Positions 1 through 9,677 of a stretch of DNA of 64,000 nt are shown here, in pieces; position 1 is the first letter of the stretch; every line of letters begins with the position of its first letter. A program made the position numbers and the translations under genes. A model generated the notes under the pieces. It ran no database searches, was not told the origin of the DNA, and saw nothing but the letters and a program-made list of their open reading frames with translations. The DNA is from Cyprinodon diabolis (lineage: Eukaryota > Chordata > Actinopteri > Cyprinodontiformes > Cyprinodontidae): NCBI GenBank assembly GCA_030533445.1, contig CM060064.1, positions 5,782,379 to 5,846,378 of the forward strand, in the 5' to 3' direction.

Positions 1-100
1 GTTGATTAGGCCTCAAAATAATTAAATCAAAATCCAAATATACATAAATAATTGCCAAAATATTTAAGAAATGTATAAATTGTGCACCACCACATGTTCT
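1..100 (+). repeat. Dispersed AT-rich repeat, copy 1
   Basis: The opening bases (ttgattaggcct followed by an AT-rich run) recur at about 8959-9062 with small differences, including the words aaaataatt, aaaatccaaat, cataa and ataaattgtgca. Two copies in the same orientation show a dispersed repeat. The family is not recognised and the left edge is cut by the window. Confidence 0.6.
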
Positions 101-660
101 GATCTGTTTTTACTTGCCTGCTTTAAGTCATCAGGCGAGATTATTCACGAGCCAGCAGTGAGAGCGTCTCAGCATTACCTTAGTGTTCCTGATTACCTGT
201 TCCTGTTCTGATCTGTTTGCCTGAACTGCCTTTGGATCTCAGAGCCTGCCTGTTTCCAATCTGATCTATTTGCCTGATCTTTCTTCCGATACCTGCTGGA
301 CCTGGATTTTGCCTTGGAACTTTTTCTGACTTCTGGATTCCTGGTCCTGAATCCTGAGCACATCCTCGACACTCTGGAAATTAATTTTTCTCCTTTTTCT
401 ACATATGATACTCAATTTTCTACTCATGATACTCAAGAGACTAGATCCATGGGCCCAGATCTAGTCTTGTTTGTTCTCCTTCCTCCAGGGCTGCAGCGTC
501 TGGGACACTCTTGGCGGCACCCACCGCATCTTGTTTGCAGCCCACTGGCTGGATCCTGCCTTGATCTCTGGGCACAGACTGAACTGTTAAACCAGGATAG
601 TGACCCATGTGCATAATCATCCTCCGTCTGATTATCACGGTCACTAACCTGTGTTTCTCT
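101..660 (+). repeat. LTR-like dispersed repeat fragment
   Basis: This C/T-rich stretch is full of short words such as cctgcctgt, ctgatctgtttgcctga and ggactgaact. The same words in the same order occur on the minus strand of 50247-51013, and related text occurs at 43269-43580. An open frame of 100 codons (314-616) has low-complexity composition and resembles no known protein, so I treat it as chance. The repeat is best read as a degraded LTR or other non-coding retroelement part; its ends are not defined here. Confidence 0.4.
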
Positions 661-3318
661 CTTGCGGATGTTCCTGCCTTAGACGGCCTAGCCACTGTTA
701 TATCTGATTCGATTTTAGACAAACGCTTTTGAGTAACACCCCTGTCTATCTTGCCTTGAAGCTCTTCATCAAAAAGACCAATAATTTTATCGCTGATGAA
801 AGAAAAATGGGGGTTAGATTTGTTAGACTTGTTCACCTGATGTTCATAAGCTCTTTTCTGGGAGATTAACTCTGAATAACTGAATAACGAATCAAGACAA
901 AATGCATTTACTAGAGAGACAGAAATATATGCAGAGCTATTTTGTTTATGATGCATGTTTATTATAGCATGCATGATCACTATGTTGAGAAGATGCAGAC
1001 AGAAGAGAAGAGAACATACCTTTTCTATTTGAGTTAAATGAAGAAATTGATAATCAGATGACCTGGAGGCACAAACATGCATGTTCACCAAGGTCGTTAT
1101 TTTGATAATGAAAGTAAGACCACTAAGATATTGGTTTCATTCTCAATGACATCATCTTCCCATTTAAAGAAGTTTTTTTTTTGTTTTCTATGTTTTAATA
1201 AATTAGCAATATTTTCAAAAACACTTTTCACCCAATTGACAAAATTGTGTATCATGTGTAGAAATTTGAGAAAAGACAAAAATGAAATTCCTTCTGAAAT
1301 AAGGCTGAAACATCACTACATGTGGAAAAAGTGCAGAGCTGTTAACATTTTCCAACTGCACTACGTATTCAAAAATACTGGTGTATACTATTCAAAACAA
1401 GAACCAGTACTTTATGGATATAAAGCTCCATTAAATACTTGTCGAAATTCCACCCACATGTTAGGTGTTTGGCACCCTATTGCTGCAGCTTCAACCATTC
1501 ACATATTTAAATTTAGCAAGTTACTGCATACAACATAACTCCATTTTAAAATTTCCCAATCAAATTGCAGTAACAACAACAGGAAAGTGGTATGTCTTTT
1601 TTCTTAAGGCTGCATAACTCAAGCAACGATCTAAATTAAGGAAAATAAAAAATATAATAATTATTCAGGCCCATTTGGGCGAGACTGTAGTTAAGCCAGC
1701 AGCCTTGAATACCCAAATGAGAGTTTCTAATCTAAATATTAATAATGCTTGGATGGGGTACAGACATGCAAAAGAGAAATAAGAGTGTGTTAGGGGAAAA
1801 ACAAATTAAAAGCCAGCTAATAACCTTTGCATTGTGTTATCAGTCTAATATGACAGCCATACCCATGAAAACTCAGAGGTTGACTATTAATCAGTGATAG
1901 AGGGAAATAGTGCCTTGTCAGAAACTGAAACGGCTCAAGGTAAAAGTAATTTTGTAGTTGGAAACACTTACAGGTTGTCATTTGTTAGGCAGCATGAGTA
2001 TGAAAAAATATTTGGCTCCTAAAACCCGATAATAGCTTTTTCCATTTGTAGCCCTTGTGTTATGCTAATAGGATATGGCTGTATCTGCCATTTGTTTGGA
2101 GTGTTTGTTTTTGTGCACATCACATTACTGTGTGTGTTTAGTGTACATGCATGCTTAGTTTCACTCTTGCTTTTGGACCATCAATAATTCCTCCATTTAC
2201 CAACTGGAAAATAGCTAATTAAAGCCCACTTCAACTAAAAGGCCATGGGACAAAGCTGATGTAACTGTACTTTAATGCCTGCTTACCATTTCTCCTCCTC
2301 TACACTTTTAGGGCTGCTCCCATCTACCAATAAATTAACTTTTTCTTTTACCTAATAAAATGAATAAATGCATTTCTTTTAGTGCTCCCCACATGTCACT
2401 TTGACAATTAACTGCACATCCTGCTTTTGTGTCCGTTTCTTCCTTTTTCCACTGTCTTTGGAACAAAAATGATGCCATTTAAGCAATAATAAGACTGCAT
2501 TTTTCCCTTAACCCCTTGAGTCCAGCGGGCCTGGCACAGGGTCAATCTTACACCTGGTCATCTTAATCTATTTAGAGAAATGGCCAAAACATAGTCACAT
2601 GGTGTTTCATCCACACACTTTCTAATGGGGGCTATACATGTTTCAAAATTAGAATACTTTTTGTTTTATAGCTGTGTAAAAAAATAAAATGAGATTTAAA
2701 TTTCCAGCTCACAAATATAAACAATTGTATTTCCAATTTATGTTTTGGGAGCTGTTTTTGCTTTAAGTCAAACATGTAATTTTGCTCCCCCTGGGTTTTT
2801 ACTATAAAATTTGCATGTATGACAGTAGCTCTGCTGTCATTCATACAAATGTACATTAAGCAGTTTTGTTTATTTTTATTTTTATAAGAAGGAGAACTGC
2901 ACCTCTTCCCACACATTGCTGGATAAGTTGGCTCTATAAAAATATACTTGGAAGAAAAGAGGCATTACAGAGACCTGTTCACTTCAGTGTTCACTCAATA
3001 CCTAAGTAAGTCATACAGAGTACACCAGTATTCCAGAGTACTCTGGAAGTACTTTCCAATGTTGTTTAAAAGTCATGACAGCATTATTTGTAATGCATGA
3101 CATTTTGAAAAGTAGAATTTAATTAATATCAACTGTTAATATCAACTTGTAACTGTTCACAGCATTCTGCAAATCTAAAGAAGAGCATTTACAACAAATA
3201 TAAACGTTACTGCACTAGAACTGAAACTGAATACAATGTAAATAAGCTGCAAATCAATCATGTACACCTAAATGCTCCCGTCTGTCTGGCCACACATCAC
3301 AGTGATTATCGGTTCTGT
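661..3318. other. No gene seen; AT-rich single-copy-looking DNA
   Basis: No coding region, RNA gene or complete transposon is recognised. The minus-strand open frame at 441-1091 has no recognisable domain and begins inside the neighbouring repeat. Parts such as 1670-1990 and 2160-2300 lack repeat character and could be conserved non-coding DNA, but only a comparison with other fish could show this. Confidence 0.5.
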
Positions 3319-3352
3319 CAATGCACTGAGAACATGCATTCTCAGTGCATTG
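3319..3352. repeat. Perfect 14-bp palindrome with 6-nt loop
   Basis: caatgcactgagaa (3319-3332) is followed after catgca by its exact reverse complement (3339-3352). Part of the arm is repeated again directly at about 3352-3368. Function unknown; it may be the remnant of a small inverted-repeat element. Confidence 0.6.
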
Positions 3353-4230
3353 AGAACATGCACTGAGAACAGTACCTGTTCAGTGTTAATATGGTAAAGC
3401 CATCCGGAGCGCCGGGACCAGGCTACACGTGATACAAATTAGCCAATGAGCTGCTGTCAGTCTGGGTTGCTGCTGCTGCTACTTTTAGACACAGCAGGCA
3501 AACCTTTGGCAAGCCGGGCGATGGGAAAGTTGGAGAATGTGATGAGAAAAAGAGAGCAGAGAAAGTGTGGACTGCTGGAAGAACTGTGGTGAACTGGTGA
3601 CAGAAAAGTGAAATGGTGCTCAAAGATGACCCTGAACATTTAGGTTAGTGTTTGGCTCAACCTGCTGCTGTGAAGCAGGATTCTCCATCCTTGAACAGAA
3701 TCAAAAATAAATATGGATCCAGGCTCAAAATGAGCACCTTGATATGTGCTTGAGAATGGCTTTTTCTCCATTCAAACCCAGGTTTAAAGCCTTGCAGGGC
3801 AGCATAAAGCCCACTACTCTCATTAAGCCAAAAAAAAAGTTCATGTGTTTTTTAAAAGTTTTTTAAAAGTTCATGTGCTTTTTAAAAGATGTGAATCAGG
3901 CAATTGTCAATATACCAAACTGAAAGACTGTTCTTCTGTACTTCAAAAAACACTTTAGATTATAAAATGAAAAAATTTTCTATTTTTTAAATATTTTTTA
4001 TTTAAAAAGTCAATGCATAACAAGGAAGCATAAACACCTCATTTTATTTCAATGTTAAATGCTGTTTAAAGTAACGAATTATAATGAAAAATGTCTCCGG
4101 ACCTTTACTGGTTGTTGATTTTCTATATTCAGACCCTGCTGATTTTTAATTGGTAACCTCAGATACAGAGGATGAGAAAAAGAAAACAACTATAGCAATA
4201 CATAAAAGAAGTAGAGTAAAGAACATGCTT
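3353..4230. other. No gene seen
   Basis: AT-rich DNA. A short direct repetition of ttcatgtg plus ttttaaaag lies at about 3838-3889. The overlapping minus-strand frames at 3423-3639 have low-complexity composition and no recognisable domain. Confidence 0.5.
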
Positions 4231-4281
4231 GCTTAGTGTGAGGGATTGTATTTGAGTCAATGAGTCGATGCAATCAACTGG
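4231..4281 (-). repeat. Fragment of a dispersed repeat shared with 45129-45179
   Basis: These 51 bp match 45129-45179 in reverse orientation with one mismatch. The longer copy at 45001-45480 ends in an (aattc)n run, so this is a short piece of that interspersed repeat. Confidence 0.7.
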
Positions 4282-6120
4282 CTCCATTCTTCAAACAAGC
4301 GATTCATCTGTGAATGACTGTGAAGAAAAGGCTTCGCAGTGGTTGCAACTAATAGTTCACACATCTTTATTTATCAGTATAAAATAAGGTTTTCCTGAGA
4401 GGTTAGTTATGGACATTTTCATTGAAACACAATCAAAATGTTTTCAAAATGGATATACGAAATGTTTCACCATATGTTCAACAATTTTGAGTGCAATAAT
4501 GAACAAAATAAAAGGCAGATTATTATAATAAAATATATAATATTTAATAAAATGACAATTTCAGCTTATAAACAAAAGTATTGTTAATTTCGACAAATAT
4601 GATGAAAACAAGTTCACTGGGATCAAAAACAAGTCAAAGAAATCATTTGGTAGATATTTTTATTTTCTCAATTGCTTCATGTCTAAAAGCATACCCTAGG
4701 CCATTAGGTGAAATAAACACGATACTACCACAGGGTTGTGCCCAAACAACTACATATTGTGGAGGTTGCTGTAACTGTTGTGCAAAGTTTAATTCTGTTA
4801 CGAGAAATGGGCCAAAGCATCTTAGAAAACAGTTTTAGCGATTACATACAAACCAGTTTACTCTTTACATGTGTTTTATTGTATAAATAAAATAGAAACA
4901 GACTGTCATGTTCTCTGGCTCTCTTATGTGTGTAAATTAGCATTGTGTCCTATCAGCCATACATTGTTCAGTTTGACAGTTGTTTTTACATAAAAAAGAC
5001 GAATCATGATGAATTAAGTCACCTTTAACCTCTAACATTAAAAAAAAAACTACCTGAGCTAGGGTGCCTGGAGCTCCTTAGTGTATAATGATCTATATCT
5101 ATACTGTTCCACGAACATATCAGTTTTTCAGATTTTGCATTATGCTTAATCAGCTTCCTAAATGCACACATTATATATATGTGATATATTATATGATACA
5201 TATCATTAAATGATAAACATGCTATATTTTATCATGTACAATGTGAAAAATTTGGAGGGGAAAGTTCCAAGTTTGTAAGATTTTTTGTCCAGCTGTGAAC
5301 CTTTAACCATCAAATAAACAACAACTGTATAATTCAAAGTTTCTATGGAGAGTTTCCAGCTCCGTCTTCATCACTAACAAACTGAGAACCCTCATTAAAA
5401 TGAAACCTGCATGAACATAATGAATGAGAGGATGTGGAAAGCAATTGTAGAGTCAGGTGTTTTTTTTTGTTTTTTTTTTTTGGCATTTCCCAGTTATCAC
5501 AGCTCAGGTCCCAGAGGCTGCAGGAGGAAATACACAGAACCTCCCCTGCTTTTGTTAATTAAAGCTGTCAATCAGCACTCTGACATGTTTTTTTCTTCTA
5601 TTTTTCTCTCTCCGGATCTTTGCATGTCACTCTGATCAAAGCAGTGATGAGAAGAGAGACTCACTTCTTTGAGTAAACAAGAATTTTTTTTTTTTTAAAT
5701 GTCTTTTTAATGCAAAAATCTTAAATGCAAACTTTTGTTCAGATTAAACTACTTTGAGTTGTTCTTTTTTAATCTTTTATTCATTTTTTTCTTTGTTTCA
5801 GCCACTGACAAAAACATATTGATTTACATTTACTTTTACACACAAAGCTTTTTGTCTTTTTTTACTTCTACAAAAAACAAAACATGTCTCCTACATTTTA
5901 ATTTGGCAGTTTGTTTACTCTATATTACATCAAGTCTCCAGATATATAAGATTTTCATGAACTCTCATGTTACCAGCCCTCTTAATGAAGATTTTCTGTC
6001 AAATTTAATTCTAGACTCTAGGTTAGTAATTCCTCATTTTAGATATATTTGGGGTCTTGGACTGGTAGTGATAAATAATATATATTTTTTTTCCGCAAAA
6101 AACCTAAAAAACTGAATTTT
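4282..6120. other. No gene seen; AT-rich
   Basis: No recognisable gene. The stretch contains poly-T runs near 5458-5481 and 5682-5696 and an AT-only patch near 5170-5200. Open frames here (for example 5735-6115) are rich in F, L and K from T/A-rich DNA and carry no known motif. Confidence 0.5.
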
Positions 6121-6200
6121 GTTTCCAAGTGTGAAGACGTTTCGCTTCCCATCCAGGAAGCTTTTTCATTTCAAAATGAAAGAAATAGTGTTGAGTTCGA
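6121..6200 (-). repeat. Ribozyme-like hairpin repeat, copy 1 (fragment)
   Basis: On the minus strand, a stem-loop made of gcttcc and ggaagc around a short loop (6144-6161) is followed at once by GAAAC and then GTCTTC. The same arrangement is at 48832-48860. A stem followed by GAAAC resembles stem II and the 3' core of hammerhead ribozymes found in Penelope-like elements. The expected CUGAUGA box before the stem is degenerate (aaatgaaa), so catalytic activity is doubtful for this copy. Confidence 0.45.
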
Positions 6201-6264
6201 GGCTTTATACAGTAGTCCAACAAAGCTTTGTTTTTGCTTAGAAAACATAAAATTTGAAACAGAC

Positions 6265-6790
6265 GAACGGGTCCACCCCTTTAGAATGGGGGTCGTTTGG
6301 CTTCTTTGTTATGCAATGCCCCCATACCTGTCTATGTCTCTGAAATGGGGGTCGTTAAAGGGAACTGTTGGCCTTGCTGAACAGGCAAGGTCTTCTGTTC
6401 CCCTTTAACCTCTTGGACACTAGGCCTGTTTTCGAGAAATGTGCTTGAAAATAACATGCCCAAAATGAATTGAATATATCTCAAGAACTACAGAGTTTAT
6501 TTTAATTGTTTTGGTATCAAAATAAAGGCAAGACCCCAGAGAATATGTTACAGGTCTAAAAACCATCTTGGGGCGAGTGCTGGGGACCCAAATTTAGGTC
6601 CTCATGTTATGAAAAGGTTAAAGGAGTTGCGGGTTGCGATTGATAGCGGATAGGAATCAACTCAATTGCTGCATTGTAGGTTTTTAATGCTGAAATCTGA
6701 GTCCACTCCCTCTGTTTAAGGTTGTTTTTTTTTTCTCAACAAAGAACAAACAAGCAAAACAACCCCAATTCCAAAGGGGTGGACCCGTTC
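6265..6790. mobile_element. Miniature inverted-repeat element with 23-bp terminal repeats
   Basis: The 23 bp at 6265-6287 (beginning gaacgggtccacccc) match the reverse complement of 6768-6790 with one mismatch. The 526-bp interior has no coding sequence, so this looks like a non-autonomous DNA element. Inside it lies a TTAA-bounded hairpin (6355-6408). No clear target duplication was found, so the superfamily is open. Confidence 0.6.
6355..6408. repeat. TTAA-bounded small palindrome
   Basis: TTAA plus AGGGAAC (6355-6365) is mirrored by GTTCCCCT plus TTAA (ending at 6408). An inner stem ccttgc/gcaagg is also present. It may be a very short TTAA-type miniature element or simply a stable hairpin within the larger element. 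Confidence 0.4.
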
Positions 6791-7223
6791 ATCAACAAAA
6801 AAAACAAGGCTTTGTTGCCCTACACTCATTGGTTAGCTATTCATCAAATTTGTGCTGACGCCAAAGGAAATCATAAGAAGCAAGCAGGTGTTCTTCAAAC
6901 TGTAAACGCGAATTATCTATGCCATGCTACAATGTCGGATCCAGAAAACAATGTTGAAATGTCTGAAAGGTCGGACACAAGCAAGAGCGTTTTTTCGAAA
7001 TAGTCGAAAAATTGAGCTTTAAAATTCATATAGGGGCATCTGGCTGTTTTTTTAAAGGTTACTTTATACTTTAATACTTAAAGTAGTTTTTGGAGCGCAT
7101 ACTTTTTCACTTTTACTTGAGTAAAGAGGTCAAGTTGATACTTGAAGTTTTACCATAGTGTTTTTAAACTGCAGCATCTATAATCCTATTTAAGTAACAA
7201 ATGTTTGTACTTTTGACACCAGT
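6791..7223 (+). mobile_element. Internally deleted hAT-like element, 3' part
   Basis: The segment 6815-6985 recurs on the minus strand at about 25950-26110: the words cactcattggttagct, aaaggaaatcat, cttcaaactg and tctatgccatgc are shared. Downstream text (tacttgagtaaa, tttaagtaacaaatg, gtacttttgacacc) is the kind of end sequence seen in teleost hAT elements, whose outer terminus in the 26-kb copy reads cagaggtgtcgag. A short frame beginning MSDPEN at about 6931 could be the start of a lost transposase. The 5' end is missing or replaced by the element at 6265-6790. Confidence 0.5.
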
Positions 7224-7369
7224 GGAGATCTGATCATTCCTTATATTTCTAAAAGCAATTTGCTCTCAATACCCAGACAGGCACCCTGTCTACTGTTAAG
7301 ATGATAGTTAGTCCTTTTTCTCTTCTTGGCATAGCCATAGGTTCAGCTTTTACTGTTATTATGGCCACA

Positions 7370-7690
7370 TTCACACCATCATTTATTTCCAACCAAGGTC
7401 AATGCATTGACAAAGAGATCTTTTCAAAAAGATCAAAAAGAGAGCTTCCGTGTTGCAAGACATAGAATAGGGAGCTCTGTTGAGTATTAACGATGTCCAG
7501 GTCAGATGAATGCGACCTGGTTGCATTTGAAAAGATCAGAATCAATCAGGAACACATAGCCAAATGGAATGGGTTGCATTGCAAAAAAATCTGATCAGTT
7601 TTTTCAGAATATTATGAAAAGACCAAGCCACATATGGACAAAAAAATCTGGTTTGGGTCCCTTCAGGCTGCTCTGTGAACATAGTCTAAA
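7370..7690 (-). repeat. MITE-like repeat related to 54060-54655
   Basis: Phrases such as aatgcgacctgg, gcatttgaaaagatcag and aaaaaaatctgatcag correspond, on the opposite strand, to the repeat at 54060-54655 (ctgatcttttcaaatgcgacctg). Both carry the clause about grouped ga-tc words typical of a non-coding DNA-transposon derivative. The ends are not clear in this copy. Confidence 0.4.
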
Positions 7691-8097
7691 TGTTTATACT
7701 GTTCTTCACCCATTTTAACAAGAAAAACTGGCTTAGAGCTTATCTGTTTACCATTCTTCCCGAGACAGAGTCACCTAAGGAGTTAGTTTACTGTTAACTT
7801 TAACATAAAAAGCTTTTATGGATCAGTTCCTTTTGTATTTCTGCTTCTGTCTCCATGAGCTCCAATCCTTTAAAGTCATAGGGCAGTCATTTAAATGTCA
7901 AATTATTCTGGCTTAAAATTGTAGATAAATGTACTCTTTATCAGACCATATTGTCCCAAAAGTTAGAAAATTTGTATTTTAAAAAGAAGTGTTTTTTTCT
8001 CCGTTATCTTATGCAGACCAGTTAGTTATACATCAGCTTGTCCACCTACATTCGGCCAATCATATATCAACAGTCATCTGTCAATCAAATTTTTTTG

Positions 8098-8357
8098 GCG
8101 CCTGAGAGTTCATGAGTCTACCGAAACCGCGGCAGACCAAACCAGATGAAAGTGCGCATTCAGCGTCTGCTCTGCCGATAATGCAAGCGTAGAAAAAGAA
8201 ATGTGCTGTTTACCTGTGCAAAGAAAGAAACAACGAAAAAAAAATGTCTGAGGACTTCAGTGTTGAGGAAGAGCATGAGTTCTTTGCTGAGCTGAATGCG
8301 CACTTTCATCTGGTTTGGTCTGCCGCGGTTTCCGTAGACTCATGAACTCGCAGGCGC
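8098..8357. repeat. Near-perfect inverted repeat, two 67-bp arms
   Basis: The left arm 8098-8164 and right arm 8291-8357 are reverse complements with only two mismatches, separated by 126 bp. The arms are clearly richer in G+C than the flanks. This could be one terminal-repeat pair of a small DNA element or a local inverted duplication. Such an arrangement can fold into a long hairpin in RNA. No clean target duplication was seen next to the arms. Confidence 0.85.
8244..8345 (+). CDS. Small hypothetical ORF, 33 codons, running into the inverted repeat
   Basis: An ATG at 8244 opens a 33-codon frame that starts MSEDFSVEEEHEFF and ends in the right arm of the inverted repeat with TGA at 8343-8345. 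It is too short for the usual ORF size limits. The acidic N-terminus resembles first exons of transposase-like genes only in general style. No family is recognised and expression is unknown. It may be a captured or truncated first exon, or chance. Confidence 0.25.
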   Translation: MSEDFSVEEEHEFFAELNAHFHLVWSAAVSVDS

Positions 8358-8469
8358 GCGCTTTTAGGAAATCCTATACACTACTGTTTATGCTCTAAAA
8401 ACATTCTAAATGACTTCGTTTCGAGTAAATTATGGACGCTACCCAATACATGGAATACATTGGACGAGC

Positions 8470-8686
8470 ATTATGGAGGAATATTGACACGTTTTTGTGG
8501 ACTTTTATTGACCTTTCTGCCTCGGGCGCAATAGACCTCCATTATTTGAATGTCAGCAGACAGCAAGAAGCCTCCCAGATCTCCAGATGCATTTGAGATA
8601 TCAAAAAAGTACTCCAGAGTGTTGTTCAGCATGGGGGTGAGTAGAAAATGAAGGCTAATCATGTTTTGGGTGTACTATTCCTTTAA
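8470..8686 (-). repeat. Right end of a TTAA-type miniature element
   Basis: The segment ends in tgtactattcct followed by TTAA (8683-8686). Read on the other strand this is TTAA-AGGAATAGTACACCC, a terminus very common in teleost non-autonomous elements. The other terminus was not located, so only the end is called. Confidence 0.45.
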
Positions 8687-8956
8687 ATACTATGGTTACG
8701 TTCCTATGCTAGGTTGGGGCTGGGTCATCAGAGGTGGGCGGACAGTCTCCTCGCTCCGCTGCTCTCCATTGTCGTGGTTTCGGGACTAGTGTTCTTGACT
8801 GCTGGTGGTTTTCCAAAAAAAAAAATCCGAAAAGTGTTTCTGTGCCATATCTCCTCCTTGTTTCTGTCTTTAGACTATGTAAAGTTACTAGTCTGCTGCT
8901 GCAAGCGGGATACCTCTTTACCTTGCGACCACTAGCTTGCTTGACGTTGCCATGAC

Positions 8957-9062
8957 ACATTGATTAGGCCTGAAAATAATTAAAATCCAAATAAACATAA
9001 TAGTAAGATAAATAAAAAAAAGGCAAAATTCTTTGCACAAATTGATAAATTGTGCAAAGTAC
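8957..9062 (+). repeat. Dispersed AT-rich repeat, copy 2
   Basis: Matches the start of the window (1-100), with small insertions. Same orientation as copy 1. The 8690-8956 stretch before it holds no recognised gene. Confidence 0.6.
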
Positions 9063-9218
9063 TTTTAATGCGTTTTTTTTTTTTTATCTCCCTCTTGCCA
9101 CTAAGGGGTACTGCAGCACCCCCACTTCCTGCTGCCGTGCAACCTGATCATTTAACAGAAGAATGGAGAAAAGATGTAGTTATCCAAGATTAATTCAATC
9201 TGTTGTGAGGCTTTAAAG

Positions 9219-9669
9219 CAGGGGTCTTCAATGTTTCCCAAACTGATGGCGAGATGGGGCGGGGACACCCTAATTTTATATATATTGTATGAAATTGTGT
9301 TATATTAAACTTGCCCTATAGTCACCGGAGTAATGTAACGAAAGTAATTTCTCTCTGGGATTATTAAAGTATTTCTGATTCTTGGTTGATGGGACAGGTG
9401 TTGTGAATGAAACGGTGCCAAGCTTGAAAGAGCTCCTGTGTGTCGCTGAATGTGAGCATTGATGACTGAAAGACATCTTCTGCCTCCATTCATCTGTTTA
9501 CTACAGTGTGTTTAATTCATGTTAATCTGAATCTAAAGACATTTCAATTAGTGGAAAAAATAGCAGGGCGGAATATAGAAAAAGTCTAATCCACCAAAAC
9601 TTTCATTACCCCCATGCAGTAACTCCATGGACCCCCTAGGGGTCGTGGACCCTCTGTTGAAGACCTCTC
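9219..9669. mobile_element. hAT-type miniature element, complete, with 8-bp target duplication
   Basis: The element starts caggggtcttcaa and ends ttgaagacctctc, giving short terminal inverted repeats of the CAGGGG type used by hAT transposons. It is flanked by the exact 8-bp duplication ctttaaag at 9211-9218 and 9670-9677, the size expected for hAT. It has no coding capacity and so would depend on a transposase supplied from elsewhere. A second copy at 46315-48014 carries a Tc1 insertion, so this copy shows the unoccupied site. Confidence 0.85.
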
Positions 9670-9677
9670 CTTTAAAG

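Noticed and set aside
441..1091. 216-codon minus-strand open frame
   Set aside because: No domain or codon pattern of a real gene; it overlaps an LTR-like repeat at one end and AT-rich DNA at the other.
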